A stretch of DNA of 64,000 bases from Paenarthrobacter sp. AR 02 (GTDB lineage: Bacteria > Actinomycetota > Actinomycetes > Actinomycetales > Micrococcaceae), in contig NZ_JAJUKH010000001.1 of assembly GCF_021538675.1 (NCBI RefSeq), positions 961,462 through 1,025,461 on the forward strand, written 5' to 3'. This document shows positions 1-10,942 of the stretch, one piece after another (position 1 is the first letter of the stretch; each line of letters opens with the position of its first letter). The notes under the pieces are model-generated. The model was not told the DNA's origin. It did not search any database and was given only the letters and a program-made list of their open reading frames with translations. The position numbers and the translations under genes are program-made.

Positions 1-1690
<1,690 letters not shown>

Positions 1691-1859
1691 AACAAAAAAA
1701 TCAAACAGACACAACCACACCCACCGGAAATAACGGTAGAACGCGGCTGCACAAAATTCGAAACCAGCTGAAAACCAGCCCACCACACACGGGGGTGCAT
1801 GACAGAACTGGCATAAATTTCAACCAATCAAAAAACAATCGGTATCAACAAACTTGGCA

Positions 1860-1882
1860 CACTATTGAGTTCTCAAACAACA
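1860..1882 (-). promoter_or_regulatory. rrn leader boxA-like antitermination element
   Basis: On the minus strand this reads TGTTGTTTGAGAACTCAATA and a few more bases, matching the conserved actinobacterial rRNA leader segment that contains boxA. It lies about 170 bases upstream of the 16S gene in the transcribed leader. The AT-rich leader continues to 1690 and probably holds the RNase III processing arm. Confidence 0.7.
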
Positions 1883-2085
1883 GGTCACTATTCCAAAGCA
1901 GTACCACCAGCCTTGACTGGCTCGCTCCGGAGCAACTTTTCAAACTTACCCGAAGCGGCCGCACAAAGCAAACCGGAACCAGGCCTCCCACACCGCAACA
2001 GAAGCGCATGAAAGCACTACCGAAATCGGTAATTTGAAGGGAGTTTGTCACCATCATTTCCGCATCAGCGGCGGCGACTCAGATA

Positions 2086-2114
2086 ACTTTACACGCGCCC
2101 CGCCCCCTAACCAA
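2086..2114 (-). promoter_or_regulatory. candidate rrn operon promoter
   Basis: On the minus strand TTGGTT (2114-2109) and TAAAGT (2091-2086) are spaced by exactly 17 bases and point towards the rRNA leader. They resemble vegetative -35 and -10 boxes. The spacer is very GC rich. A second rrn promoter may exist closer to the gene, but I could not define one convincingly. Confidence 0.45.
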
Positions 2115-2296
2115 ATCCACCCCAACACCACCCAAAAACCCCGCAAACAACCGGAAAACAACCCCATCAACACCCCCAAACCCGCCGAAATCCCCGCAAG
2201 ACCTCCCCGTGAAGCCCGTCACACCACCCAACCACCGCAACAACATGCGAAAACACCAACCCCAACCACCGCCGTCGAACACCCCACCAAACCACC

Positions 2297-2494
2297 GGAA
2301 CGTGAGAGAGCGTCCGCCCCAAGCAGGCGGAACGTGAGAGAGCGTCCGGTCCGTGCTCACCGAAGAACTGGCCCCCGCCGAGCACCGCCCGGAAACCAGA
2401 AACGCTCCCCCACCGAAGTGAGAGAGCGTTTGCTGGAATGGGGCGGAACGTGAGAGAGCGTCGACCCCAAACAGGCGGGGCGTGAGAGAGCGTC
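2297..2494. repeat. GTGAGAGAGCGT repeat cluster, five copies
   Basis: The motif GTGAGAGAGCGT occurs at 2302, 2334, 2418, 2450 and 2482, all in the same orientation. Copies 1 and 2 are separated by a small hairpin-forming segment (CCGCC...GGCGG). Copy 5 abuts the stop codon of the MFS gene on the opposite strand. The same unit recurs after pgm near 57.4 kb. Between 2115 and 2296 I see only low-complexity, C- and A-rich sequence with no supportable gene. Confidence 0.8.
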
Positions 2495-3995
2495 AGTGGC
2501 CCCCGTGGCCGCCGGCGCCTTCGGTCTTGCGCATCATGGCACCCAGGACTACTCCGGCCAGGGCTATGACGGTCGCAGCCAGGAAAGCTGCGTGCATGCC
2601 GGCCACCAGGCCGGACGATGCGGCCACCACGGAGTAGATGGAGACCAGCAACGCTGTTCCTGCCGCGCCGGAAACCTGTTGCGCGGTGCTGATGATCGCC
2701 GAACCGTGCGAGTAGAGGTGCGGCGGCAACGGGTTCAGGCCTGTGGTGAACGCCGGCGTGAACAGCATGGCAAGGCCAAGGCTCAGGGTGACGTGCAGGG
2801 CAATAACCCAGCCAAGCGGGCTGCCTTCGTCCAAGCGGGAGAACTGCCACAGGGTCAGGACCATGAGCACCGAACCGGAGACGGTGAGCGGCAGGGGACC
2901 TACCTTGTCGAAAATCCGTCCGATGACCGGCCCCAGCAAGCCCATGGCCAAACCACCCGGCAGCAGTGCCAGGCCGGTCTCCAGCGGCTGCAGGTGCAGG
3001 GTGTTCTGCAAGTACAGCGGCAACAGGATCACGCCACCGAAAAGCGCCATCATGGCGACGACCATCAACAGCGTCGACACGGTGAACATGCGGAATTTGA
3101 AGGCGCGGAGGTCCAGCAGCGGCGAGTCCGACTTCTGGAGCTTGAGCTGCCGGAAGACGAACAGCGCCAAGCAGAGGAGGCCAACTACCAAGGCGATGAC
3201 AGGTACAACTCCGGCGTCTGCACCACCGATCTGGCTCAGGCCGTACACGAGCCCACCGAAGGCAGGCACGGTGAGTATCACGGAGAAGACGTCCAAGGTG
3301 GTCTTACCACGCTCGCCCACGTTGGTGAGGTACTTGGCACCGATCGCGAAGGCAGCCAAAGCGACCGGCAGCACGAACACGAACATGAAGCGCCACGAGA
3401 AGTTATCCAGGATGATGCCGGAGACAGTGGGCCCCATGGCCGGAGCCACCGAAATGGCAATGCTGACGTTGCCCATGACGGCGCCTCGTTTGGCCATGGG
3501 GACCAACGTCAGGATGGTGGTCATCAGCAGCGGCAGCATGATGGCCGTCCCACCTGCCTGGACGATCCGCGCCAGCAGGAGCACAAGGAATCCCGGCGCC
3601 AATGCTGCCAGCAAGGTGCCTCCGCTGAACAGGCCCATGGCGAGCATGAACGCTCCGCGGGTGCTCATACGCTGCAGGATGAAACCGGTGGTCGGAATGA
3701 CAACGGCCATGGTCAGCATGAAGCCAGTGGCCAGCCACTGCACGGTGGAGGCGCTCACCTGGAGATCCGTCATAAGCCGCTGGAGGGCGACGTTCATAAT
3801 GGTCTCGTTGAGGATCACGACGAACGTGGCCACCAACAAGGTCACAATGACGGTCACCGACTCACGGGACATCTTTCCGGATGCTGGGGCCTGGGCTCCA
3901 GGGGCCTGGGGGCGCGAAGCCTCCGTGGTGGCACCGCCGGTGGGCGCGCCGGATTCGGGCTTGCCGTTGGCGTCGGACGAGACGTCGGTAGACAT
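2493..3995 (-). CDS. MFS multidrug efflux transporter, DHA2 (EmrB/QacA) type
   Basis: This 500-residue membrane protein most likely exports drugs or toxic metabolites in exchange for protons. About 40 polar residues at the N-terminus precede a dense series of hydrophobic helices. The first helix ends in LNETIMNVAL and is followed by VQWLATGFML, both typical of the 14-helix DHA2 group. The substrate cannot be read from sequence. It follows panC on the same strand after 106 bases and has its own promoter-like sequence and a palindrome at 4056-4096, so it may be regulated separately. Its stop codon touches a GTGAGAGAGCGT repeat. Confidence 0.9.
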   Translation of the reverse strand: MSTDVSSDANGKPESGAPTGGATTEASRPQAPGAQAPASGKMSRESVTVIVTLLVATFVVILNETIMNVALQRLMTDLQVSASTVQWLATGFMLTMAVVIPTTGFILQRMSTRGAFMLAMGLFSGGTLLAALAPGFLVLLLARIVQAGGTAIMLPLLMTTILTLVPMAKRGAVMGNVSIAISVAPAMGPTVSGIILDNFSWRFMFVFVLPVALAAFAIGAKYLTNVGERGKTTLDVFSVILTVPAFGGLVYGLSQIGGADAGVVPVIALVVGLLCLALFVFRQLKLQKSDSPLLDLRAFKFRMFTVSTLLMVVAMMALFGGVILLPLYLQNTLHLQPLETGLALLPGGLAMGLLGPVIGRIFDKVGPLPLTVSGSVLMVLTLWQFSRLDEGSPLGWVIALHVTLSLGLAMLFTPAFTTGLNPLPPHLYSHGSAIISTAQQVSGAAGTALLVSIYSVVAASSGLVAGMHAAFLAATVIALAGVVLGAMMRKTEGAGGHGGH

Positions 3996-4055
3996 GAGGA
4001 TTCCCCAAGGTTTGGTTTTTGGTGGCCGGCGATCTATGCCGGCGAAGACAAGAAC

Positions 4056-4084
4056 AGTCTAAGCGCCCACCGAATTCCCGTCAG
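4056..4084 (-). promoter_or_regulatory. candidate promoter of the MFS transporter
   Basis: On the minus strand CTGACG (4084-4079) and TAGACT (4061-4056) are spaced by 17 bases and lie about 60 bases upstream of the MFS start codon. Each box matches the vegetative consensus at four of six positions. Confidence 0.4.
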
Positions 4085-4086
4085 TA

Positions 4087-4096
4087 GGAAATTTCC
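4087..4096. promoter_or_regulatory. palindrome GGAAATTTCC, possible operator
   Basis: A perfect 10-base palindrome lies two bases upstream of the candidate -35 box of the MFS gene and just after the panC stop codon. Its position would suit an operator for a repressor or activator of the exporter. No regulator gene is adjacent. Confidence 0.3.
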
Positions 4097-4101
4097 AAAC
4101 G

Positions 4102-5004
4102 CTAGGAAAACAATGGTGCGTTATCGATAAGCCGCACCGGACCTACTTTGGCTGCGATGATCGCCAACCCCTCGCCCCGGAACGGGGTCTCTTTGCAGTT
4201 TTCCGCCAGCGGTTCCAGCGTGGAAGGGTCAACGACGTCGAAATAGTCCAGTTCCACGAGTGGCTGGGATGCAACGAGTTCGACGGCGGAGTCCAGGTCC
4301 AGCGGTTCGTGGGCGTTCGCCCGGGACTCAATGAGGCGCAGTGCCCGCGAAAGCACCAGTGCAGCGTCGCGCTCTTCATCCGACAGGAAACGGTTCCGGC
4401 TCGACAATGCCAGGCCGTCCTCACTGCGGACGATGGGCACCGGGACGATCTCCACAGGGAAGTTCAGGTCCGAAACCATGCGCTTCACCAAGGCCAACTG
4501 CTGCGCATCTTTCTGGCCAAAGTAAGCCCGGTACGCCGCCGTCGTGCCGTCCGCTGAAGCACCTCCGGGGAGGCCGTAGTGCAGCAGTTTGGCCACCACG
4601 GTGAGGGCGCCGTCGAAGTGGCCGGGGCGTGAGGCGCCTTCCCACTTGTCGCCGAGCGGGCCGGAAGTAACGCGAACCAGCGGCTGGCCGCCCGGGTACA
4701 CCTCGTCCACGGACGGCGCGAAAACCAAGTCAACGCCTTCCGCATCCAGCAGTGCCATGTCGGCCTCGAGCGTGCGCGGGTAGCGGTCGAGGTCGACGGC
4801 GTCACCGAACTGCAGCGGGTTCACGAAGATCGTGGCAACCACGACGTCGTTCTCGGCGACGGCGGTCCGGGCGAGAGCGGCGTGACCGGAGTGGAGGGCC
4901 CCCATGGTGGGCACCAGTCCCTGCGAATTCCCACCTTTGGCTGCCAGGAGCCTGGCGCTTTCGGCACGAAGCTGGGCCGCGGTGGTGACGAGTTTGATGG
5001 CCAT
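4102..5004 (-). CDS. panC: pantothenate synthetase
   Basis: PanC joins pantoate and beta-alanine with ATP to make pantothenate, the precursor of coenzyme A, in the cytoplasm. The 300-residue length is normal. The nucleotide-binding HIGH-type motif appears as [10 protein letters not shown] near residues 32-41. YFGQKDAQQ lies in the middle, and the SSRNRFLS segment of the second ATP-binding signature follows in the C-terminal half. The start codon almost touches the stop of the upstream DUF2520 gene, so the two are co-transcribed. panB and panD are not in the window. Confidence 0.97.
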   Translation of the reverse strand: MAIKLVTTAAQLRAESARLLAAKGGNSQGLVPTMGALHSGHAALARTAVAENDVVVATIFVNPLQFGDAVDLDRYPRTLEADMALLDAEGVDLVFAPSVDEVYPGGQPLVRVTSGPLGDKWEGASRPGHFDGALTVVAKLLHYGLPGGASADGTTAAYRAYFGQKDAQQLALVKRMVSDLNFPVEIVPVPIVRSEDGLALSSRNRFLSDEERDAALVLSRALRLIESRANAHEPLDLDSAVELVASQPLVELDYFDVVDPSTLEPLAENCKETPFRGEGLAIIAAKVGPVRLIDNAPLFS

Positions 5005-5009
5005 GCTGT

Positions 5010-5918
5010 TCAGTTTCCTTCCAACGCCCCGGGCTCCTCGCCCAAAGCCTTGCTGATCTCGTTGAGTTGTTCCGGCCGCAGCAATCCGCGGTTCACTGCC
5101 CGGCGCGCGGTGGCCTGCGCCATGGCCTGGTAGGCGGCCAGGACATCGCCGCCTGCGCCGCCGTCGTATTCCTTAAGTGCTTGGGCGTGCGCGGAAACCG
5201 TGCCTACATCCCCACGGGCCACCGGACCCGTCAACGCGGATTCGCCGGAGGCAAGGGCGTTCTCCAGCGTCGCCCGCAGCAGCGGGCCCAGCATGGACTC
5301 CGGGGCCTCGACGCCGATCTCCCGCAGCATTTGCGACGCCTGCGCCACCAACGTCACCATGTGGTTGGAGCTGTGCGCCAGGGAAGCGTGATAGAGCGTC
5401 CGGTCACCTTCGGCGATGACCACCGGCTCGGCACCCATCTCCACAACCAGCGCCTGGGCGATGGGCAGCATCGGGGCGTCGGCGGTCACGCCGAACGTGC
5501 AATCCATGAGGCGGGTCAGGTCCAGGCTCATGCCCGTGAAGGTCATGGCGGGGTGGAGGGCCAGCGGAATCGCGCCGGCCGCGCGGACCGGGTTCAGGAT
5601 TCCGACGCCGAACCGGCCCGAGGTGTGAGCCACCAGTTGGCCGGGCTGCCAGGCGCCAAGCTTGGCCAGTCCCCCAACCAGCTCACCGAGGGCATCGTCC
5701 GGGACGGCAAGCAGCACCAGCTCCGAGCGCTCCACGATGTCCTGGATTTCCAGGATCGGGACACCCGGAAGCAGGTTGTCGGCCCGTTCGCGGCTCGCCT
5801 CGGACACCGCGGAAACCCCGACGACGGCGTGCTCGGCCGCGCGCAAGGCCGCACCCAGCACGGCGCCCACTTTCCCGGCGCCAATGATCCCGACTCCGAG
5901 TCGTCCTGGCCTAGCCAT
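5010..5918 (-). CDS. Rossmann-like and DUF2520 domain protein
   Basis: This 302-residue protein begins with a dinucleotide-binding fold ([18 protein letters not shown], residues about 8-25) typical of NADP-dependent reductases. It continues with the DUF2520 helical domain seen in F420-dependent-oxidoreductase-like proteins. Its first bases overlap the end of the PH-domain gene by 8 nt, and panC follows after 5 nt, so it belongs to one transcript. Its place directly before panC suggests a reductase step linked to pantoate, but that is inference. The family has no settled function. Confidence 0.85.
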   Translation of the reverse strand: MARPGRLGVGIIGAGKVGAVLGAALRAAEHAVVGVSAVSEASRERADNLLPGVPILEIQDIVERSELVLLAVPDDALGELVGGLAKLGAWQPGQLVAHTSGRFGVGILNPVRAAGAIPLALHPAMTFTGMSLDLTRLMDCTFGVTADAPMLPIAQALVVEMGAEPVVIAEGDRTLYHASLAHSSNHMVTLVAQASQMLREIGVEAPESMLGPLLRATLENALASGESALTGPVARGDVGTVSAHAQALKEYDGGAGGDVLAAYQAMAQATARRAVNRGLLRPEQLNEISKALGEEPGALEGN

Positions 5919-7449
5919 CCTGGCGGTCCTCCTGTTGTTGTAGTGACGGGGAACTTTGTGGTTGCGACTTCACAGCAGCTGCGACTTCGGGGGCCTGCGG
6001 GGCTACCTGCGCCAGCCATTGTTCGCTGGTTTGCCGTTTCCGTGCTTCCCGGGCCCGCGCCGCCTGGTGGTCAAACAAGGCGACGGCCTGCTCTACTCCG
6101 GCTTGGAAAACCCTGGGCGATACGGGTCCGGCCGTGGTGTGGAGCACCAGGTCGGCCACCCGGAAGCGTCGGGCCAAGGGGCCTTGATGCAGCGCCATCG
6201 ACTGTGTCCGCTGATGAGGAACAACCACCAGTGTGCGCCACCACCGGCCGGAGCGGATCAACAGGGCAGTCCTGGTGGCGAAGAAACCGTTGCGCCGCCA
6301 ACCCAGTGGGGCCAGCAAACGTGCCCGCCGCGGGGTTACCACGAAGCCGTCTTCGCTTGGGACAGCCGACCGTGCGCCCCGGGCAAGCCCCGTCAAACCA
6401 GCAGTGAACACCTTCCCGGGATCGTCCACGCCGGGATCAGGCAGCACCAACGACATCATCCGCATGACGTCAGCCTTCAGCCCAACAGGCAACAACATGG
6501 TCCGCCCAGCACCTTCTGTGCCCGCGGCTCCGTAGCCGGCCACGTTGACGTGCATCCGGTACCAGCCGAAAATCCTCCAGATTGGCGGCTGTGCAACCAT
6601 CAGGGCCTGGATGCGCCCGGGCGGCAGCGTCTGTGCCTGGGTGTCCAGCAGTCCATACCGAAGCCGAATACCGTCCGGCGAGATCGCAGCAGTGAAGTTG
6701 TAGCCCTTGTTGAACGAACTCCAATACGCGGCCCCGATACCCAGGACGGCAGGGATCAGTGCCAGAAAAATCGCCTGGTTGTCCATGAGGACGGAAACGC
6801 CCACCACCGCTGCCGCACCAAGCAGGATACCCACGGTCTGCTCACTCAAAAGCAGCGAACCGATGAGCCGCCCTGGGGGTACCGACAGCACCACATGCTC
6901 GGGTGCTTCCGGCATTTCCTCCCCGGCGGCCTCCGGGCCACTGACCACGCCCGCAGCCCGCGCGAGGATGGTTGCGCGCAGCTGCTTGGCCTGGTCAACC
7001 GGAAGGTACGCCAGCCGCACAGCCGACTCCCCGGCGTCGGCGACCTCGAACTTAAGTTCGGCGAGGCCGAAGATCCTCGCCAGCAGCGGCTGGACGATGT
7101 CGATGGCCTGGACACGGTCCAGGCGCGCCTGTCGTTGCTGTTTGAAAAGGAAACCGGTGTTCACCCTGACATAGCCCTCAGCCACTTGGAAGCGCGTGAA
7201 GTACCAGCTGAGGATAAAACCGCCAACGGTCAGCAGCAGGAGCACAGCTCCGCCGGCAAGCAGCCACGGGGCCCGGCTGTTGAGGGTGGGATCCACGAAT
7301 TCCCGGCCCTGCAGGACGCGCTCGAAAGCGTCGCGGCCAAAGAAGTATCCGACGGCGGCCAGCGCTACCCAGCCGCGGACGAACGGCGACGCCGGGTGGA
7401 CCCGCCGCCAATCGCCGTCGACGGTTTCATCCCGAAGCCCTACAGCCAC
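5911..7449 (-). CDS. PH domain-containing membrane protein (YdbT-like)
   Basis: About 512 residues with several bacterial PH (bPH2) modules alternating with pairs of membrane helices, for example LLAGGAVLLLLTVGGFIL and a cluster near the middle (VGILLGAAAVVGVSVLM). Recurrent YVRVNTGFLF and IRLRYGLLD segments are typical of YdbT-type proteins. The family's function is unknown; a membrane-stress or envelope role is often suggested. I chose the GTG at 7449, which has a GGGGGGAA ribosome site and follows the upstream stop by 14 bases. An earlier in-frame start would overlap the preceding gene for over 100 bases. It pairs with the smaller PH protein just upstream. Confidence 0.85.
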   Translation of the reverse strand: MAVGLRDETVDGDWRRVHPASPFVRGWVALAAVGYFFGRDAFERVLQGREFVDPTLNSRAPWLLAGGAVLLLLTVGGFILSWYFTRFQVAEGYVRVNTGFLFKQQRQARLDRVQAIDIVQPLLARIFGLAELKFEVADAGESAVRLAYLPVDQAKQLRATILARAAGVVSGPEAAGEEMPEAPEHVVLSVPPGRLIGSLLLSEQTVGILLGAAAVVGVSVLMDNQAIFLALIPAVLGIGAAYWSSFNKGYNFTAAISPDGIRLRYGLLDTQAQTLPPGRIQALMVAQPPIWRIFGWYRMHVNVAGYGAAGTEGAGRTMLLPVGLKADVMRMMSLVLPDPGVDDPGKVFTAGLTGLARGARSAVPSEDGFVVTPRRARLLAPLGWRRNGFFATRTALLIRSGRWWRTLVVVPHQRTQSMALHQGPLARRFRVADLVLHTTAGPVSPRVFQAGVEQAVALFDHQAARAREARKRQTSEQWLAQVAPQAPEVAAAVKSQPQSSPSLQQQEDRQDG

Positions 7450-7463
7450 GCTTCCCCCCGGGC

Positions 7464-7976
7464 TCACAGCCCGGCCAGCCGGGCTTCTCCGCGGGCCGAC
7501 AACTGCTCGCGGAGGCGCGCACCTTCCTCTGCGGGAAGTCCGGGCAGGTGGGCATGGGTACCGGCAGAGGCGGTGTGGAGCTTCAAGGTGCACAACCCCA
7601 GGCTGCGCTCGACAGGGCCAACGGCGACATCAACGTATTGCATGCGGCCATACGGGACCACCATGGTGCGCTGGAAGAATATGCCGCGCCGAATGAGGAG
7701 GTCGTCATCGCGTTCCGCGTAACCGATGGCACGGACCTGGCGCGGGATCAGGACCAGGCGCCACAATGCCAGGCCCAGCATCACCGCCGGAACCGTAATG
7801 GCAAGCCACAGCGGCGGCCAGCGCCACCACCCAAGAAGCACGAAAAGGAGAGGCAAACTGAGGATCACCAACAACACCAGGTTGCCAATGGCCCACTCCA
7901 CCAAGCGAACCGTGACGTACTTCGGGGAGACCCTGAGCCACTGGACGCCCGGCGGATCAATCGCCGCGGTAGGCAT
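7464..7976 (-). CDS. PH domain-containing protein (YdbS-like)
   Basis: A 170-residue protein with two adjacent membrane helices near residues 28-70 (LVLLVILSLPLLFVLLGW and a second segment). A bPH2 domain follows, recognisable by RAIGYAERDDDLLIRRGIFF and VVPYGRMQYVDV. YdbS/YdbT-type pairs like this are common in Gram-positives. The start at 7976 (MPTAAIDPPG) overlaps the end of the DUF3180 gene by 20 bases; longer forms would lie entirely inside that gene. No enzymatic role is visible. Confidence 0.85.
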   Translation of the reverse strand: MPTAAIDPPGVQWLRVSPKYVTVRLVEWAIGNLVLLVILSLPLLFVLLGWWRWPPLWLAITVPAVMLGLALWRLVLIPRQVRAIGYAERDDDLLIRRGIFFQRTMVVPYGRMQYVDVAVGPVERSLGLCTLKLHTASAGTHAHLPGLPAEEGARLREQLSARGEARLAGL

Positions 7977-8475
7977 ATTCGCCCTCGCCTTTGGTCTCGC
8001 CCCTGCGCGTGTCAGGGCCGGGCGTACCGCCCTCGAAATCTTCAGGGGGTATCCGGCAGAACCGCTCAACCACGATCCCCACCACCACCATCGCCACTCC
8101 GCCGCCACCCATCAGCAACGCGTTCCAGAGGATGCCCTCGCCACTTCGGAGGCTGACCCTGAGGAGGTCGATTGCGATGCCGGCGTGCCATCCCAGGAGA
8201 AGAGTCCCGGCATACGCGCAAGCCTGGGCCAGGATCAACGTCCTCGCAGCCAGGATCGGGTTCAGCATGTTCTTCTTCTTGCCGTTCCGCCAGCGCAGCA
8301 CCCGGATACCCATGATCAGGGTGAGCCCGGCGATAACGCCCATGGTGATCAGGGCAGATTCAGGAAGGACCGGCGTAGCCATGCTGAAACGGTTCGTGGC
8401 AACCGTAGCCAACCAGGCAATGACGGCAGCCACCACGGCGATCAGCAACAGGACCACGGGACGCATTGCTTTCAT
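7957..8475 (-). CDS. DUF3180 membrane protein
   Basis: A 172-residue integral membrane protein with about four hydrophobic helices: two near the N-terminus (VVLLLIAVVAAVIAWLATV and ALITMGVIAGLTLIMG) and two further on. A basic RVLRWRNGKKK loop lies between the pairs. DUF3180 proteins sit next to the folate genes in many actinobacteria, which is how I recognise it; their function is unknown. It begins 2 bases after the folK stop codon, indicating co-transcription. Confidence 0.85.
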   Translation of the reverse strand: MKAMRPVVLLLIAVVAAVIAWLATVATNRFSMATPVLPESALITMGVIAGLTLIMGIRVLRWRNGKKKNMLNPILAARTLILAQACAYAGTLLLGWHAGIAIDLLRVSLRSGEGILWNALLMGGGGVAMVVVGIVVERFCRIPPEDFEGGTPGPDTRRGETKGEGEYAYRGD

Positions 8476-8477
8476 GG

Positions 8478-9017
8478 CTACTCCAACGCACCCGTGGCGG
8501 GCACGCCGGCAACGTCACCAAAGCCGTCAAAACGACGGATATCCGGCATATCGGAGGCGACGGCGGCCAGTTCAGCTACGCTGCGCCCCTCCAGTTGTGC
8601 GTGCGGTTCCAACAGCGACCACGGGTACAGCACGAACGCCCGCTCGGCTGCCCGCGGATGCGGGATGGTCAGGATGGGATCTTCGCTGACAAGGTCACCG
8701 AAGACAATAATGTCCACGTCCAGGGTCCTGGGACCCCAGCGGACCTCGCGGACACGGTGATGCTTCTGTTCCACATCGTGGCAATGCTTAAGGAGTTCCA
8801 ACGGCGTAAGGGTCGTTTCGACCGCCATGACCATGTTCAGGAAATCGGGTTGGCCCTCCGGCCCACCAACAGCCTTGGTCTGGACGACCGGAGACACACC
8901 CAACAACCTGACCTCGGGAGGATCCACAAGATCGGCCACTGCGGTGGAGAGGGTATCGTTCCGCTCGCCAAGGTTACTGCCCAGAGCCAGGATGGCCTTG
9001 GTGTAGACAGGTGTCAT
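8478..9017 (-). CDS. folK: 2-amino-4-hydroxy-6-hydroxymethyldihydropteridine diphosphokinase
   Basis: FolK transfers pyrophosphate from ATP to 6-hydroxymethyl-7,8-dihydropterin, the step before dihydropteroate synthase. The 179-residue protein opens with ALGSNLGERNDTL and carries the family signature WGPRTLDVDIIVFGD near residues 92-106. Its start codon overlaps the folB stop (ATGA). The gene sits in the order folE-folP-folB-folK, so consecutive steps of folate synthesis are encoded on one transcript. Confidence 0.97.
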   Translation of the reverse strand: MTPVYTKAILALGSNLGERNDTLSTAVADLVDPPEVRLLGVSPVVQTKAVGGPEGQPDFLNMVMAVETTLTPLELLKHCHDVEQKHHRVREVRWGPRTLDVDIIVFGDLVSEDPILTIPHPRAAERAFVLYPWSLLEPHAQLEGRSVAELAAVASDMPDIRRFDGFGDVAGVPATGALE

Positions 9018-9373
9018 GACCGCTCCCTGTGGACGCTGACAGTGACATCTCCAAAAGGCACCTCGATGGGCGCCTTGGGCTTGTGGACTGTGACATCAAC
9101 GGCGGCCACACTGTAGTTCGCGAGGATGCCCTCGGCGATCCTGACAGCCAGGGCCTCGATCAGGTTCAGCGGCTCACCCTCGATGTGCTTGGTGATCAGC
9201 TCGGCCACTTCGCCATAATGTGCTGTGTACTGCAGGTCATCGGTCTGGGCAGCCTTGGTGAAGTCCGTGTGCAGCACTGCGTCCACCACGAACGGCTGGC
9301 CGTCACGGCGTTCGAAATCGAACACCCCGTGATAACCGACGGCGGTGACGCCGGTCAGCGTGATCCTGTCCAC
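9014..9373 (-). CDS. folB: dihydroneopterin aldolase
   Basis: FolB cleaves dihydroneopterin to 6-hydroxymethyl-dihydropterin and glycolaldehyde. The protein is about 119 residues with the family pattern DRITLTGVTAVGYHGVFDFE at the start and VHKPKAPI near the end. I prefer the GTG at 9373, which gives the usual N-terminus and has GGA seven bases upstream. A TTG at 9385 would add four residues. It overlaps folK by 4 bases and follows folP closely. Confidence 0.95.
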   Translation of the reverse strand: MDRITLTGVTAVGYHGVFDFERRDGQPFVVDAVLHTDFTKAAQTDDLQYTAHYGEVAELITKHIEGEPLNLIEALAVRIAEGILANYSVAAVDVTVHKPKAPIEVPFGDVTVSVHRERS

Positions 9374-9385
9374 AGCATTGTCCAA

Positions 9386-10291
9386 TCAGCGGGCGATACG
9401 GGCGGCGACCTTGACGGCGTCAAGGCTGGGACCGACGTCGTGGACGCGGACAGCCCAGGCGCCCTTGGCGGCGCTCAAAGCGGTGATGGCCGCCGTCGCG
9501 GCGTCGCGTTCAAGAGGTGCAGCCGACTTGCCCGAAACAGTCAGGAGCGAACCGAGGAACCGTTTGCGGGAAGCAGCCACCATAACCTTGTGGCCCAGGC
9601 TGAAAAGCTGGTCAAGGTTCTTGAGGATCTCCCAGTTCTGGTCCTCGTTCTTGGAGAAGCCGACACCCGGATCAATGATGATCTGCTCCGGGGCGACGCC
9701 CGCCGCGTACAGCTTGTCGCGGACACCGCTGAGCTCCGCCACGACATCGTCAACGACGTTGTCATAGTCCGTGAGACTGTCCATGGTCAGCGCATCCCCG
9801 CGGCGGTGCGTGAGGATATAGGGAACCTTGGTGCGGGCCACGAGTTCGGGCATGTCGGGTTCGATGGTCAGGCCGGACACATCGTTGATGATCGCCGCGC
9901 CGGCCTCCACGGCAGCCGCGGCGGTGGAAGTGTGCATCGTGTCGATGCTGACCAACGCGCCCGCTTTGACGAGCGCCTGGATCACCGGGATAACCCGGCG
10001 CTGTTCTTCTTCGGGGGAAACCGGCTCCGCGCCGGAGCGCGTGGATTCTCCACCGACGTCGATGATGTCGGCGCCCGCGTAGAACATACGCAGGCCGAGG
10101 GCGATGGCCGTATCCGGCGTCCGGTGGGCGCCGCCGTCGCTGAAGGAATCCGGGGTGACGTTGAGGATTCCCATGACAAGCGTGCGGTCCTTTGGCAGGT
10201 CCTCGAACCTGGCCGCGGGCCGCGGCTTACGGAGAACCGGCAACGGGCTTGTGGCCGGGCCGGTTCCGGGTGCTGCAGCGAGGGAGTCCAT
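9386..10291 (-). CDS. folP: dihydropteroate synthase
   Basis: FolP condenses the pterin pyrophosphate with p-aminobenzoate and is the sulfonamide target. The 301-residue protein shows both family signatures: MGILNVTPDSFSDGG near residues 41-55 and ADIIDVGGESTRSGAEPV near 74-91. INDVSGL follows, and a KRFLG segment lies near the end. The first 30 residues are a variable extension. The ATG has a GGAAGG ribosome site, and folE ends 5 bases upstream. Confidence 0.97.
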   Translation of the reverse strand: MDSLAAAPGTGPATSPLPVLRKPRPAARFEDLPKDRTLVMGILNVTPDSFSDGGAHRTPDTAIALGLRMFYAGADIIDVGGESTRSGAEPVSPEEEQRRVIPVIQALVKAGALVSIDTMHTSTAAAAVEAGAAIINDVSGLTIEPDMPELVARTKVPYILTHRRGDALTMDSLTDYDNVVDDVVAELSGVRDKLYAAGVAPEQIIIDPGVGFSKNEDQNWEILKNLDQLFSLGHKVMVAASRKRFLGSLLTVSGKSAAPLERDAATAAITALSAAKGAWAVRVHDVGPSLDAVKVAARIAR

Positions 10292-10296
10292 AATGC

Positions 10297-10932
10297 TTAC
10301 CTTCCGAGTATGAGGCTCATGGCCTCGGCGCGGGTGGCCGGGTCATGGAGCTGACCGCGCACCGCGCTGGTGACGGTCTTCGCGCCGGGCTTGCGGATGC
10401 CGCGCATGGACATGCACATGTGCTCGCATTCGACGACGACAATCGCCCCGCGCGGGTTCAGGTGCGTGACAAGGGCCTCAACGATCTGAGTGGTGAGCCG
10501 CTCCTGCACCTGGGGACGCCGGGCATAGATATCCACCAACCGCGCCAACTTGCTAAGCCCAGTGACCTTGCCGTCATGTGACGGAATATAACCGACATGC
10601 GCGACGCCGTGGAAAGGCACCAGATGGTGTTCACACGTCGAGTAGAAGGGAATGTCCTTCACCAGGACAAGCTCTTCATGGTCGAGGTCGAAGGTGGTGG
10701 ACAGGACCTCCTCCGGGTGCTGGTGGAGGCCCGCGAAAACCTCGGCGTAGGCCTTGGCCACCCGCTTCGGCGTGTCCTGCAGGCCGCCACGCTCGGGATC
10801 TTCCCCAATGGCAAGGAGAATCTCCCGGACCGCCGCTTCAATGCGCGGGCGATCCACTTTTTGGCCGTGCTTGGAGCCCGTGGCAGAACCGTGGGCGGCG
10901 GCGAGGTCGTCGTCGTCGTCGAAATGAGTCAC
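10297..10932 (-). CDS. folE: GTP cyclohydrolase I
   Basis: FolE converts GTP to dihydroneopterin triphosphate, the first step of folate synthesis. The 211-residue protein has the zinc- and substrate-binding motifs [30 protein letters not shown] and [14 protein letters not shown]. The acidic run DDDDD near the N-terminus is outside the catalytic core. I chose the GTG at 10932, ten bases after the ftsH stop. Longer in-frame forms would lie inside ftsH. The ribosome site is weak, so translation may be coupled to ftsH. Confidence 0.96.
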   Translation of the reverse strand: MTHFDDDDDLAAAHGSATGSKHGQKVDRPRIEAAVREILLAIGEDPERGGLQDTPKRVAKAYAEVFAGLHQHPEEVLSTTFDLDHEELVLVKDIPFYSTCEHHLVPFHGVAHVGYIPSHDGKVTGLSKLARLVDIYARRPQVQERLTTQIVEALVTHLNPRGAIVVVECEHMCMSMRGIRKPGAKTVTSAVRGQLHDPATRAEAMSLILGR

Positions 10933-10942
10933 AGCAGAAAGC

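Noticed and set aside
2034..2453. A 139-residue open frame upstream of the rRNA promoter
   Set aside because: It spans the rrn promoter and the repeats, has no recognisable domain, and its composition follows the repeats.
2297..2494. The GTGAGAGAGCGT cluster as a CRISPR array
   Set aside because: Copies are short, unevenly spaced and found at two loci in both orientations.
2496..4130. A long open frame on the plus strand opposite the MFS transporter
   Set aside because: The minus strand has a full MFS protein with clear motifs. The plus-strand protein is low-complexity, rich in Gln, His and Gly, and is explained by GC codon bias.
5956..7722. A long plus-strand open frame opposite the PH-domain genes
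   Set aside because: No domain or motif is visible, and the minus strand encodes recognisable PH-domain membrane proteins with overlapping operon spacing.
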